Shown here: positions 9,175-22,130 of the stretch, piece after piece
Layout of the letters: the number at the start of each line of letters is the position of its first letter
How positions within the stretch are numbered: the stretch's first letter is position 1
Source: Carnegiea gigantea
Lineage: Eukaryota > Streptophyta > Magnoliopsida > Caryophyllales > Cactaceae
Assembly: GCA_029747015.1 (NCBI GenBank)
Contig: JAKOGI010000541.1
Span: 229,177-293,176 of the forward strand
Length of the DNA stretch: 64,000 nt
Reading direction: 5' to 3'
Notes under the pieces: model-generated
Database searches by the model: none
Told to the model about the DNA's origin: nothing
What the model saw: the letters and a program-made list of their open reading frames with translations, nothing else
Made by a program: the position numbers and the translations under genes

Positions 9175-10926
9175 CAACGCTAGGACCAAATATTATTCAA
9201 AACCTCCTCAGGATAGACATTGGTAGCATTTCAATAGCAAGGCCGATCTGAAGTTAGCCCAAAAAGATGCAAAAATCATTTGGCAAACAAAGTGGGGAAT
9301 GAAATTTTTGAAAACCACTTGATATACCGCAATGTCAAATTTAAGTCAATCCCCCCAAATCATTAAATATGATCATTTAATATATAAAACAAATGGAGCT
9401 AGCAATGCCGATAGAACCTCACTATAATCATATGGTGCTCATCACTCATGTGTTTGAAAATATATGAAGGTTCTCTCAATTCTCATTCCACAGACTCAAA
9501 TCTATCATAAGCTTAACAAGACTGTCTAATTTGCCATCACTAAAATACAAATACACTAGACAATTATGAGGACTTTTATAAGGCTGTAATGGGGCCATGG
9601 GCAAAGGTAAGAGGGGAACAAATGTTTTGAAAATATGGAGCTAGAAGCCATAAACTAAGAGCTAAACGTTTCCAATTCATCACACAACATCCTCCCTAGA
9701 CCAATATAATTTATCGACAAAATACATCCCCAATTGAAGAGGTAAAGAGTTGAAAGACATAAATATTTTATAACCCTAACGAGGCCAACAGTCCCTCCTC
9801 TTGTTTTGTTTTTTTCCTCTTTTTTTATTTATTTTTTGTTTTTCAAAAGAGTTAGCCAAGGGAAATCCGTGCCAAACATTGAATCGAAACTCTTCTCTAA
9901 ATGTTGTACAAAAAAAGGTATTTTTTATATAAAATAAGAACGCAAATCCCTTCACCAAACAACCAAATCCACTAAAAAGATCTCAATATACCTTACTAGT
10001 TCCCAATCAAATTTGATGCAAAATAAAATACTTCTTTAGCCTTAGCTTAAGGGTGAGATAATCATTTGGGCATAGGGTGTAGTAGAAGATTCAAATCAAG
10101 AAAAGCCGATATAAGCCCAAAGGAGCTAGCAAGGGATATAATACACAACAAAGTTGGCTATTTGGTCATTGGGTTTAACAAGTCAAAGAATGCCTCAATT
10201 ATATTGCCTAAATGCATATGCGAAATATGATCTTGAATATGAATCAAAGCAAGTTCTAGAGAAATGATGTCAAGGAAGAGTTGCACGCAAAAGAAACATG
10301 AGACTAAATTGATAAATAGTCTTTAAAAGCTCAAAGCCTCACGGGATATCTACCAAGGTCATAACTGGCTTATTAGTAAACACATGTTGAAATTCATGTA
10401 AAGAGTCATGGGGTAATCAACTCACACTCATCATGTGGTCAAAACATGAATCTCATTTTCGAAAGCTCATTCTCAAACATTTTTATACACAATTGGGTAA
10501 ATCAAAGAATCAAACTAAACTAAAGAAGTCTACCTAGTCTATGAAGATCATTATCGAAGGATTTTTTTCATTTTTTGATTCTTTTCATTTTTTAATCTCT
10601 TTTTTTGTTTTTTTTTAATGTTGCTCCTAATAACAATGCAAAGGAAAATGCAAAAACTATAAAAAGAAACTAAAAAAAAACTAAATTGCAATCTAGAATG
10701 AAAAGAAACCCAAATGCACTTCTAAAATGCTTCTAACCAAACAAGGTTAAAACCTACAATGAAACTCCAAAAACTATTACAAATAATATGTACAATACAC
10801 AAGCACACCTAACCAAATCAGGCATCAGACGCCAAACATAAAGACTAACTCTCCTATGCTTGAATTACACATTATCCTCGATGTGGGCACATAGGAGAAA
10901 AAGGGAAGGAGATAAGCTAAAAGTAA
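9175..10926 (-). other. 3' untranslated region of A1
   Basis: 1.75 kb with no reading frame that resembles a protein. It matches A2 50840-52563 over most of its length, for example the AAAAATGCCTCAA and GATGTCAAGGAAGAGT segments. T-rich runs occur near 9830 and 10600. Conservation between two old copies suggests a cis function or simply common descent. Confidence 0.7.
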
Positions 10927-12246
10927 TCAGAATGGAGGCAGGGGAGGAGGATGGGGTGGTTGGCTATAAGAGTTATGCTAATCTCGCCAGGTCTCTAAGC
11001 AAGCCCTATAATCCTAGAGGTATTGAGTCCGGGTAGCAAACATCCCACAGAGCTCATCGTAGTACTCTTAGATAAAATTACGAAGAGCAGCATTCTTAAA
11101 AGCAACATAAGCTCGAGGGGAGACTTGCTCCTCCTGAATGAACCTAAGGGTGGCTTGGAGGTCGGCATAGCCAGTAAAGGGTGGTTAGGAGGATGAACTA
11201 GGTCCGATTTGACTAGAATAAGGGGGTAAAGGGAGTGCGGGCTAAACAACCTCGGCGCCAGGTACCTAAAGGTTAGTCCTATGAAGTAAGGTAGTTTGAT
11301 CAACATTGGGAAGTAGTAGAAACCGATCCCTAGGGTAAATACAGCTCAAACATCCAACCTCTACTTACAAAAGTTCATGATCTCAAAGGCGGCTTGATTA
11401 AGTCGCTCGGATCCAGAGACTCTATCCTCAGGGTTGGGCTCAATACCTAAAAATCTAGCAATAGTTGTCACAATACCACCTATAACTATCCTACCTTCAG
11501 TGCTAACAACAGCACCATACAATTACCCGGCCAAGAACTACCCAGGGTCAAGCTGGGCATCGTTAAGCATACTGAATAAGAAATATAACTCATATAATCT
11601 CGGGACATTCAGACTATCATCCTAAGTAAAGAAACAGCAAGTTAGGATACGCTAAGCTACCCGAATGCAAGGGTTCCTAATATGTGTGCACTTGGATGAA
11701 CTAGTGTTGTACCTAACACTCCCCGAAAGCTCACCCTAAACTGCATTTGGGTTGAATTCACGGGGCCTTGTTAGTTTAATAAATCCATACTAGGTGGAAA
11801 ACCGAATATACTGTTGAAGGTGCCTAAGTTCAACTCATATAATTGTCCTTGCAAATAAAATGAAGTGTACCCTGCTTTACATTGAGGCCCTCTAGTGACC
11901 TCAACATGAAGTGTACTTAGGAACTCTAAGGTAAGGCCACAGTATGTATGCTCTTTTATTTCAATAAAATGTCTTATACCACCCTGTGCAAACAACCACC
12001 TAATGTCATCTAACAATCCTAAACGTGCTAACAACTCCTCATCATAATAATCAGTTGCCACAATCATGCGTTCATTCAGACAATTATATCTAGCAACATG
12101 ATCGGGATTGGTTAAACTAAGAGGATGAGGAATGTTACCTTGAGCTCGTGCATTAGTAGAGGTTCAGGAGGTTGTTGAGGCCGAGATGGTGCTTGGCTTG
12201 ACGATCCTACCTCCTTGACACTCCTTTGTCTCTTGGTGGGTGCCAT
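10927..12246 (-). pseudogene. ATHILA ORF-1-type protein, broken (A1)
   Basis: The frame starts at the ATG at 12246 (MAPTKRQRSVKE) and ends at a TGA at 10927-10929, about 440 codons. The N-terminus is followed by TDYYDEELLARLGLLDDIRWLFA, LTLEFLSTLHVEVTRGPQC and GQLYELNLGTFNSIFGF, and the C-terminus is proline-rich (QPPHPPPP). This is the ATHILA ORF-1 protein family of plant Athila elements, whose molecular function is unknown. Several stops and frameshifts interrupt it, including TAG in the C-terminal WRD-stop-H stretch. In autonomous Athila elements an extra frame lies behind pol; here pol is absent and it follows protease. Its leader is C/T-rich. Confidence 0.75.
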
Positions 12247-12939
12247 TATGCAAATTAGAAGAAAAAATTAAAACTAAAACCTAAAAAATTAAATTTATGG
12301 AAGAAAAATGATGCATTTTAGTAAAAACAAGAAGAATTAGAGAGAGAAGATGATGCTTATAGAGGATGGGTAAAGGTGAGATGAGTTTGAAGAAGAAGAA
12401 GATTGAGATGAAATTTTTGGAAGATTGAGATGAAATTTTTGGAAGAAAGAGACGGATTAAGTGAAAAAGAAGGATTTTGAGTGAAAATGAGAAGAAATAA
12501 AGAAGAATTAGAGGTTTAGTAATTATGGGTTTAGAGAGAGAAAGAGGGAGGTAGAGAGAAAGAGTCAAAAATAAAAAAGAAGATGGGGAAAATAGATGGT
12601 TGCCGCGGTCAAAACCCTTGACGGCAGCTCCTTGTAGTTCACCATGGTCCCTGGCAATGGCCACGTGCTTACTGTGGTGTCTGCTGACACAAAATTTTTT
12701 TAGTTTCCTAGTTTGGCACCCCACGGCTGTGGTGCTGGGCTGCTGGCCATGGTGCAAAACAATTTTATTATTTTTGCCTTTTTGTTTTATTCTTTATTAT
12801 TTTTTATTTGAAAGCACGAAAGAGAAAAATGAAAATCAAAGCAAGGGCTTGGGTTGACTTCCAAGAAGCGCTCTTTTAGGGTCAAGAGCTCAACCATACT
12901 TCTATGCTTAATCTGAATCAGTGAGTGCATGGACATTAG
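12247..12939 (-). other. C/T-rich leader between protease and second frame (A1)
   Basis: On the minus strand the protease frame is followed by a short conserved coding-like piece (RWHLRLKKFDFVV, near 12990-12945) and a stretch with AGCGCTTCTTGGAAGTCAACCC (about 12855-12876). That motif type usually follows pol in Athila/Tat elements. Then comes a strongly pyrimidine-rich 350 bp region (12600-12250) up to the ATG. This looks like the leader of a separate transcript. I see no TATA box that I would defend. Confidence 0.6.
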
Positions 12940-15279
12940 CTTTATCACAAACCACAAAATCGAATTTCTTCAATCGAAGGTGCCATCTCAAAAAGCTCTG
13001 GTTGAAGATCCTTCGCTATCATCAATTGATGCCATAATGCACTATCCGTATAAGACAAACCGCTTATGTAGCCCATCAGACTGGCTACTATCACCTTGTT
13101 CAACCCCCAAATCAAAATCTGCATCAAACCCTTCCATAGAGGGCAAAAAGAGAACAGATTGAGGAAACCTTTAATAATTGCTCATAGCACACTCATTAGA
13201 AGCATGAGCCTCAACCTTGGGTATGCCAGGCAGCATAGGAGTAGCAAACTCCGTCTTAACATATCTTTGGTCAGGGTCCTTAATAGAAATCCAATCAAAA
13301 TCAGGAGGATCTTGACAAGTCAAGATATCCTCCATGTCAATCTCAGAGGAAGGGGGAAATTCATCCAATAGAGAAGAATTAGTAGAAACCACTTTCTCCT
13401 CCATATAGTAGAACACAGCATAGCACCCTTGTACTTCAAATGTTATACACCTCCTTCTTACGTCAATATGGTAACCTGTGGTAGCCATAAAGGCCCTACC
13501 CAGAATACTTTGGGCATCATTGATCTCAGTCATATCAACTATGATAAAGTCTTCTAATACCCAAATATCTCCTATTTTTGACTGGTAAATCTTCCAATTT
13601 GGCTTTCAGTTGTGTTTCAGAACCGTCTGCTAACTGTAGTGAAAAGGGTGTGGGTTATAATGGCCCTAAGAGAAGCTTATGAAACAAAGAGTAAGGCATT
13701 AAACTAATGCTTACATCTAGATCACATAAGAGTCTCTCAAATTTCCACCTTTCCCATAATATAGGGGATAGAGAAGCTACCTGGGTCAGAAAGCTTAGGT
13801 GGAAAAATGATGCAGATCTCTATGCTTTCATGCTCTATGAATGTGGTGGCCCTGCCACCGTCATTTCTTTCCTTACTCTCAATCATGGTTATTTCCCTAC
13901 CATTTTCAATTGGTGTGTCCCCGGGGTCAAAAGAGTCCTCCACCACTGCCTTTGAGGTGACACAATTACAATGCTCACAAGGGTTAGGTTTCGGCTTGCT
14001 AGGAAGCCTCTTCGGGGGTGTAGATGAAAAGCTAGCTTGTTCGACCATTTGGGCTTCCAATATCTTGTTGTGAGTAGTAAGCATATGAACATTAGCATAC
14101 TTTCCATCATAGCCTCTAAATTGGACTTTTAGGGTACTTGTGGAGGGAAATGAGATCTTTGAAAACTGGGGGTGGCCTAACATTCATTGAGGGCATATTC
14201 GGAGGGCTTGGATTAGACCTATATGAGAAATTCGAATGATTCCTCCAATCGAGATTGTAGGTACTAGAGTAAGGGTCATTGGCCAGTCTTGGGTTGAAGT
14301 TTTAGACATTATTGACTTCACTAGAATCTTGGGAAAAAGGACTCCCAACTTTACAATTCAAAGTCACATGTTTAATAAAACCACAAATTTCACATGGGGA
14401 AGGGGAAATAGAATTCACAGCATTAACATTTATACGGTTTAACCTTTGAGTCATAACAACAACTTTAGTAGAAAGCAAAGGAAGTGTATCAACTTCAAGC
14501 TTACCTCCAACCCATTTGGGTTGGCCTTGTTCGATGGACCATTGGAAATTATTGAGTGCCATATCTTTAATCAAATTATAGGCCTTGTCTTCAGTTTTAT
14601 TCATTAAAGTTCCTCCCGCAACCGCATTGATAATAGACCTTACAGGTTAGGTCACATTATTATAGAAAGCTTGAATAATCATCCATCATTCAAGACCATG
14701 ATGGGGCCATAAACGTAGCAAATCCTTAAACTGCTCCCAAGCCTCATAGAGCGTCTCATCATCCCTTTGTGTGAAGTTGGTGATTTGATTCCTCAAACTT
14801 GCCATTTTGCTCGGTGGGAAGAACTTGACGAGGAAAGCTCTAGTTAGCTCATCCCACATGGTGATGCATCCTAAAGGCAAAGAATGCAGCTAAGCTCTTA
14901 CCTTATCCCTTAGTGAGAAGGGAAATAATCGCGGTCGAATGGCATCAATGGAGACTCTGTTAAGCTTCAATGCGTCACACACCTCTAAAAAACCCGAGAG
15001 GTGTAAGTTCGGGTCTTCTAAAGGGGTGCCTCCAAACTGGGATTGTTGCACCATGGAAATGAGAGCCGACTTGAGCTCAAAATTATTTGCATTAACGTTA
15101 GGGCAAGCGATGCTCGAGGCAATTCCTTGGACTCCAGGGATAACAATATCCCTAAGCGTACGTCTTTGATCACCTCCTTCTCTTGCCATATTTGTTGAAG
15201 CTCTTCGTGCCTCGTGTCTTTGTTCTTCAATGTTTTGCTTCTTCCTCCTTAAGTGACGATCTCGAGATCGAGTTCTCAT
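12940..15279 (-). pseudogene. Athila gag-protease polyprotein, broken (A1)
   Basis: The frame begins MRTRSRDRHLRRKKQNIEEQ at 15279. Gag shows NANNFELKSALISMVQQSQF, EDPNLHLSGFLEVCDALKLN, LFPFSLRDKVRA (followed by TGG to TAG) and MWDELTRAFLVKFFPPSKMA. An intact zinc knuckle (C-E-I-C-G-F-I-K-H-V-T-L-N-C) lies at 14353-14394. The protease N-terminal segment and active site lie near 13709-13723. That site reads D-L-D-V-S where A2 keeps D-L-G-A-S, so the enzyme is inactive. The protease C-terminus (INDAQSILGRAFMATTGYHIDVR, 13533-13171) follows. Gag forms the particle and protease matures it. No RT follows. Confidence 0.8.
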
Positions 15280-15425
15280 ATAAATGAACTTTGTGTAAAC
15301 GGGAAAGTTTCCTGCAAGCACTATCATCAACAATACCAATGCAATCAGCAAGAAAATAAAAAAATAAAAGATAAAAAAAATACTTAGTCACATTCGTAAG
15401 ACTAACTCAATAGTTAACAAATTAC

Positions 15426-15443
15426 TCCCAGACAACGGCGCCA
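15426..15443 (-). promoter_or_regulatory. Primer-binding site of A1, tRNA-Asp (Athila) type
   Basis: The minus strand reads TGGCGCCGTTGTCTGGGA, six bases inside the LTR end. This is the Athila-type site complementary to tRNA-Asp. Confidence 0.9.
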
Positions 15444-15449
15444 AGAACC

Positions 15450-16697
15450 TGACCACTGCCCGTAAGCGCACGAGTGTTGTAGTATAGCTAAAATATCGTG
15501 CTCAGGGACCAAAGTAATCTATCAAGTCCTTTCTATCAGAAAATACTAAGAAATTACTGAATTGAGGAATTTTGATTTAACAACTTCTGATTAACTGATT
15601 CTAAATTCAATCAAGGAGAAATGCATAGAGAATCATTTGTAAGAAAGGTGTTGGATCAATATGATTAACATATGCTTTTCTCTAATTGGGTAATTTTAAG
15701 GAATTACAATTTATCTGGAATTTAGTCTATTCTTTCAAAATCGACCAAATTGCCTAAACTAAGCAAAAGTCATTCTTTCAAACTAATTTGTCTTAATTCA
15801 AGTTCAATATTTTTGATTACTCTCTCGATCTCCCAACATGCAAATCTCTCTTTTAAGTCATTGCTATATTAGGTCATATCAAGCAGTCTAATAATCAAAT
15901 TTCACCTTCAGTTCTTCATTCAATTGTTTCAGCGGTGCAAGCAAAATTTGGCCAAAATCCACTCAAAACATGATAATCACTTGATAAAATGAAATCAAAT
16001 CAATCATGAAACGAAAGCACAATTCTATGTATATAACATGATCCAATTACACTTCTATTAACAAACAAATCCCTAGACAAGATAAACTACTCAGTCATGA
16101 TTAAAAATTAAACAACTAACCAATGATTGAACAAAATCTAAGAAGGAAGGGCTTGATAATGACAGCCTTCAACAAAGTCTTCAAACCGCCAATAAAACTG
16201 AACTCCTCACTCAAGATTTCTCACTTACACAAAAAATCAAACCAAAATCCTAACTACAAGAGGTAAAATTTTAGGAAGGAAAATGACTATCTATGATATG
16301 CTTCTCCCTTTTCTGCTGCTAAGGGATGAGTTTATAAAGAAGAACACGAGCATTTTCAGCCACACAACCGAAGGAAAACAAAGAGGCCACAGTTACCACC
16401 ATACCACAGTCCGTGGCAGGCACTAAGGGCAGATCGTGGTCTTAGCTAGAACCAAATTTTCTACTCTTGTCTTGCTTCACGAGTATAACATCTCATGGGC
16501 ATCTATGGGGGTCAAAATACACTCAACTTAGGGTCAAATACTGGGTCAAAATGATCTAAATTCCTACAAAACACAGAAAAGAACGATACCAAAGCGTAAA
16601 ATGAGAATAGGAGTATAATTGATAACTTAAAGCTCATAATTCTCCTAGAAATATAGCAAAATGACCCTAAAATGATATATACAATAAGCACTTATTA
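15450..16697 (-). repeat. 5' LTR of A1
   Basis: 1248 bp, ending TGGTCA at 15450 beside the primer site. At 16697 the minus strand reads TAATAAGTGC, where the 3' LTR and A2 have TGATAAG; one base of the terminal TG is mutated. It matches the partial LTR 8752-9159 and both A2 LTRs. Confidence 0.9.
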
Positions 16698-16783
16698 GTA
16701 ACCCTACCATTACTCTTGGGAGATCAACTGATTAATTTGGTGGGTTCATTAGATTCAACTGAACATGCATTAATCCACCCACT

Positions 16784-17980
16784 TGTGACACCCTTTCTAG
16801 CCCGTACTACTTAGGGAAACAATTCAAATGTTCCAGACTTACCATATACCCTGTTGATGACGTACAACATACTTGGGTTGCGAGAGGACTATTCTAAACT
16901 TGTTGAAACCTTTGCAACCTAGAACCTTGGCTTAAGTTGGAACTTATGTGTGGGCTTATATGTGGTCTTATATGACTCAACTTTCTTAGCCCTAATGACT
17001 ATGCATTGACACTTTAAGATGTATGAGAGCCTAGTTTAGGAAGGCTAAAATCTAGTGACTAGGGTTATGAACCAAAGCAACTTCGAGCTTAGTTCAGCTC
17101 ATAGGCTCTTGATGTCGGATCCGAATAGGTTCTAGTCTTAATCTATGGAATGAAAGATCCTAAAAGGAGATTCAGTCGAGTTTGAATGACAATGGCTGGG
17201 CATTAAAAGGGGAGGGAAGAGTCTAGGACTGGTTTAGAAAAGTTCGGCTAGGATTGTCTTTGTCTGAATCTAGGAAAAGGAGGTAAGAATTAACCTACTA
17301 TGACAACTAGAAACCTGACCAGTGCCCCAAGGGAGTTTGCTTGCACTTAATTAGGTATGAACATAGGAAAAAAAGGGGGTTAAGAGCTAGCAATCTAGTC
17401 TCAAGGGCCCAACAAGAAGCCTAGCTGACTTTCTTGGAGTTTAACTGCACTAGATAGGTCTGAAATTAGAACGAAAGGGTTAAGAGTTAGGATACTAGTC
17501 TCAAGGCCAAATATAGAACCCGTCTGGCTTCCTATAGTCTGGTTTAATTCAATTCGCATCAGTTTAGGTCAACATTTAGTTAGCATATAGGGCTTTCGAT
17601 GTTAGGTTTTTTGAGTTCATAAGCCAGGATGCTTTGAGTCTTTAATTCCCTAGTAAAATTACTTAAATAAGCTAGTCCTGGGCACCTTCTATTACTTATC
17701 AGGATAGAGAGGACTAAGAAAGCATACGAACAGAGTCCATCAATTAGGAGACTTCTATCCAAGAAGCAGTTAAAGAAAACTCCACTTATTAGGTCAGAGT
17801 CAAGATCTAACTCAAAGAAAATCCTACACAAATTCCTATTGCTCGAAACAACGACATCACTCGACTCATGAAGATAATCGAAAAGATGAAACTCAAATGG
17901 ATGAGAGTAATAAGAAGATGGTAGTAGTGACTACTGTTCTCCGGAACCTCATCAAAGAATCCTAAGCAGAAAATAGTGAG
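16784..17980 (+). repeat. Candidate 5' LTR of Tat element B
   Basis: Begins TGTGACACCC, a common LTR start, and ends shortly before a degenerate TGACTCCACC. That could be a decayed Tat-type primer site (family form TGGCGACTCC), and gag follows at 18105. No matching 3' LTR was found, so this is position-based inference. Internal near-repeats occur at 17370-17520 (TTAAGAGCTAG/TTAAGAGTTAG and ACTAGTCTCAAGG). Confidence 0.35.
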
Positions 17981-18104
17981 TGACTCCACCGTTGGAAGAG
18001 GTAAACGATGAGGGGAAGGGGGAAAGAGAGAATAAGAAGGAGGGAGAACTCCTCAAGCTGATCCATTTATATATTGCATGTAACAACTACTTAAGAAATC
18101 GTGT

Positions 18105-18690
18105 ATGTTCAACAATTACTTTAAAGATTATGTAGGATTCACTTTAATCTTGAAAAGGAAGCTGGTCCCAAAATTTACTATGCCTGGCATCAAGTTTCAT
18201 GGAACTGAAAATCCTCATCAATATATGAGAAACTTTGCTAGAGCAATGACTTTGAAAGTAATTGATAAGGACATCTTTCATCTCATATTTCTTTAGACCA
18301 TTGACAAGGATGTGATAAGGCGGTACAATGTTATGGGCTCATGAAAGGTCATGAATGTGAATGATATGTGCAAATAACTCTACGTTAGTATTCATATAAT
18401 GCTGGCCTCCCAATCCCACTTGGAGACCTAGAGATGCTTAAACAAGAAGAGCAAGAAGGCTTCTCTAACTACTTGGTTAGATGGAGGGCAAAGGCTGCTC
18501 AAATGGTAGACCGACCTTCTGAAGCCCAGCAAGCGAGACTATTCATCATAAGCCTCCAACCCACAGATAGGCAGCACCAGCAGTTCACGCCATTTGAAAA
18601 TTTCACCACATTGAGGAATGTTGGCATGCAGAAAGAGAAAGAGCTATTAAAAAGAGCACCTTCCAAAATTTGCAGCAAATGAAATGGTGA
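18105..18690 (+). pseudogene. Gag capsid region of element B
   Basis: The frame contains KFTMPGIKFHGTENPHQYMR and ALK/TLKVIDKDIFHLIF (stop TAG at 18295), then LEMLKQEEQEGFSNYLVRWR, AAQMVDRPSEAQQARLFI and TPFENFTTLRNVGMQ. This is the capsid domain of Tat/Ogre-type gag. It would form the particle around element RNA. One stop and one frameshift separate the pieces (18296-18434). Confidence 0.8.
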
Positions 18691-20960
18691 CTACTAAAAC
18701 AAGGATAAAAAGGCTAGTAGTTCCAAAGAGGAATATATAATAAATGATTTTACTAAGTATAGCCTCATAAAAGCCACCTACACTTATGCTTTGGATTGGC
18801 TTATGGCGTAAGCTTATCGACCTCCATGAGGTCAAGCTAGAGACTAAGGCTCTTAAGCAGTCCAAACCTTTGATCCGCCTAAGTACTATAAGTACCACCA
18901 ATCACAAAGGCATGGCACTAAAAATTATTGGACTTTTAAAAATAGGTTAAAAAGGATGTTTACGTCAGGACAACTTCTATCGCCTAAAGTAGCCCATTAA
19001 TGACAAAAACTCGCTTGGGGATCACGAAAGCATTTCTGTTATTAATGGCTAAGGAGAGGAATGGGACCCAGTTGTGTTCATACAAGGCAGGCATGGCCTA
19101 AAACCAAGGATAAGCATGCCTACTTAGCACTTAAAAGTTCTCGGCCTATGGGAAGGTGATGAAGATGATGTATATGAAATCCAGGGAAGCAATCTACTTA
19201 TTAAAGTGAGCGATGATGACTTCTAGGCGACAATGAGGAAGAAGACTTTTTGGTAGAAGAAGACCACGTACATGTCTAACACCTTACAAAAGCCGAGACG
19301 CACTTAGCTAAGGAGGGCCCATAGTAGGCCCTCGAAAAAGAAAAGGCAACACCAGTCCAAGAAGAAGATCCAGTGCTAAAACAATTGAAGAAACTTAAAA
19401 TAGAAGTAACTATCTGGTAACTCATAGTAGCTTCTCACAGGCATAGACAACTCCATATAAATGAGCCAAATAAAATTTACTAGTCCCCTGAAGCTACACC
19501 TAATGAAATTATAGCATGAATTACGTCTGGTAAAAGCCATCATTAGCTTTAGCAATAAAGATCTCCCACCTGGAGGTTTCGTGTACAATAACACCCTCTA
19601 CCTCATCGTGATACGTCTTCAAAAATATGTACCCCTCGCCTTAGTTAATAATGCATCAACGATGAACGTTAGCCATGGAGAACGGTTAAAAGGTTGGGAA
19701 TCAAGAAGGACCAGCTCACAACATTACCCACTCATCCAAGAGCATAGGATAAAAAAGACTACTCTTGGGCACCACCCTCCTCTGCATTAATGTGGATCTT
19801 ATCAAAAGAAATGTGGAATTCCAAGTCTAGACGTTGCAACCACCTTTAACTTGCTCCTAGGAAGGCCATGGCTCCACGATCACCAGGCAACTCCCTTTAC
19901 CTTGCACCAGAAAGTGAAAATGCCGATAAGAGGGCAGGTGGATGCTATCTAAGGAGACAACTTGTGCACTACAATTACTAACAAGGGGCCAGTATGCAAA
20001 ATAAAGTACAATCGCAATGGCAAAGAACTCTATAATTTTGAAATAATGGCAATCTTGGAAAACGATAAAGCTCCTTTTGACTTTGATCCTTATTCGAATT
20101 TAAATATGAATGCTGTCCTTAAAAGATGGGGTGCTTCCCAGGAATGGCTATAGAATGAAGAGCACATGGGTGAACTACTTTCTGCTTGACACAAAAGAAG
20201 GATTACAAATTTGAGTTAGGGTATCAACCCACTCCTAAAGAATTGAAAAGTTGCTATTAGGAAAGGATACTAAAAGGACTATACTATAAAGCTCTATTCC
20301 CACACTCTTAATGGACAATTCCTACACAAGGGAAATAACTTCCCCTTCTATGGCTTCCCTGAGCCTTGCTACTTAAAAAAGAAGGGAATCTTAGTGTTTG
20401 GGCTAGAAGTATTCAGTGACCTCCAGCTGGTGGAAAAAGAGGCTCTTACTACTGTGAGAGGAGATCTATCCACTCAAGATTGGGTTACCCTAGATTAAAG
20501 CAGCACCTTCGGGATGTTCTTTGGGCAAGGCTATAGGAAGAGAGAAGATATTATTGTCGTCCTATCCCTCGACGTATCTAATAGTGGTTTTGACCTTGCT
20601 AACTTCATCATCGATGAAAACACTAAATGCTGTAAGCAGGTGACCTAAATGGCTGAAGAGCAAGAAAAAGTGTTCACTCTAGATGCAGAAGGTAGTTTAG
20701 GAAAGTCTAAGATAAAGTCTAAGAGTCAGTTTTTAGTCTTTTTCCTTCAAACTCTACATTAGATGTACCTATTTCTGATTTCAATAAGATGAACTCTTTT
20801 GCTTTTGACTTGTCTCATTCCTTCCTTTTGAATGCTTTGCCTCTTATAATAAAAATGAAGATATAACTCCTAAAGAATTAATTAAAGTCATGCAAGATCA
20901 TCAAAATCGAACTTTCATAATTGAGGAAACATTAGTAATTAACATGGGGATTCCTGACAA
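18691..20960 (+). pseudogene. Gag C-terminus, protease and linker of element B
   Basis: Poorly conserved gag tail, then a protease region near 19560-19960. Best evidence is TTFNLLLGRPWLHDHQATPF, the retropepsin C-terminal motif of Tat elements, followed by NLCTTITNKGPVCKIKYN and DKAPFDFDPYSNLNMNAV. A long linker with several stops leads to RT. The catalytic D-S/T-G could not be located with confidence. Confidence 0.65.
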
Positions 20961-22130
20961 ATTAGGAGAGCTTAAAATAGAAAAATCACTAATCCTGAAG
21001 AAGTAAGAAAGTTTTACTTCACTCATACAGAAATTTATTGATGTCTTTGCATGGTACTACAAAGACATGCCAAGCATGGACGGGGATATCAGTCTGTATA
21101 AAATTCATCTCTATCTAGATTCTAAACAGTAAAACAAAAGCTTCACAGAATGAACCTAGAATGAGCCTTGAAAATAAAGGAAGAGGTACAGACACCACTG
21201 AATACAGGGTTCATTAAGGTTGGGTACTACCCTTAATTGATAGCAAATATTGTACTAGTTCCTAAGAAAGATGGGAGAGTAAGAATGCGTGTGGATTTTA
21301 GGGATGTTAATAAGGCAAGTTTAAAAGATGATTTCTCACTGCCACATATAGACATCTTGGTTGATAATACAGCTAGAAGTGCTCTTCTTTCTTTTTTAGA
21401 TGGGTATATTACAACCAAGTTAAGATGGAAGTTGAAGATATAGAGAAGACTACCTTTATTACTCTATACGGGACTTACTAGTACACTATAATGCCATTTA
21501 GGTTAAAAATACTAGGGCAACTTACCAAAGAATAGATACTACTCTCCTACGTGACTTAATGCATAAGGAAACGGAAGTGCATGTGGATGATATGATTATA
21601 AAATCTAAGCAGAGGGATGGGCATGTTCCAACTCTTTAAAAGTTCTTCACCAGACTTAGAAAATACAATATATGTTTAAATCCATATAAATTTCCATTTG
21701 GAGTCACCTCAAGAAAGTTGCCATGATACATCGCCAGCGTCAGGGGAATTGGGGTTGACCCGTCAAAAATTGAGGCGATACAGGAAATGTCACTACCTAG
21801 GACACAGAAGGAAACATAAAGATTCCTGCGTTATTTGTAATAAATCAATCACTTTATGTCAAAGCTAACAATGGGATGTGAACCAATCTTTAAGAAATTA
21901 AAAAAGGGGTAAAGCCAGAATGGGAACAAGAGTGCCAAGAGGCATTTGATAAGATCAGGGAATACTTATCGAGGTGCCCCTGCAACTGGGCATTTCGTTT
22001 ATCCTATATCTCACAATAATAGTGAGTGCCATGGGGGCTATGTTAGCCTAAAAAAATGAAAAGGAAGAACAGGCTATCTATTATGTGAGTAAAAATTTTC
22101 TTAAACATGAAACTTGCTACACACACCTTG
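20961..22130 (+). pseudogene. Reverse transcriptase of element B, broken
   Basis: YYKDMPSMDGDISLYKIHL near 21055-21110, then ANIVLVPKKDGRVRMRVDFRDVNKASLKDDF (21240-21340) and DILVDNTARSALLSFLDGY. The active site at 21580-21591 reads H-V-D-D, so the Tyr of Y-V-D-D is lost (TAT to CAT type change). FGVTSRKL and VRGIGVDPSKIEAIQEMSLP mark the thumb. Multiple stops and frameshifts follow 21420. Confidence 0.8.

Larger units (their letters stand above)
8752..16697 (-). mobile_element. Athila-like element A1, lacking pol; 3' LTR truncated
   Basis: Minus-strand element. The 5' LTR is 15450-16697, the tRNA-Asp primer site 15426-15443, gag-protease 15279-12940, a second reading frame 12246-10927, a long 3' untranslated region 9173-10926, a polypurine tract 9160-9174, and a partial 3' LTR 8752-9159. 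The 3' LTR and the matching part of the 5' LTR differ at roughly one base in eight by eye, so the insertion is old. RT, RNase H and integrase are absent. The missing distal part of the 3' LTR means no target-site duplication can be checked. A2 has the same architecture. Confidence 0.85.

Noticed and set aside
12281..12757. 158-codon minus-strand frame rich in Leu, Phe and Ser
   Set aside because: Translation of a C/T-rich leader; the corresponding A2 region is not open in the same frame.
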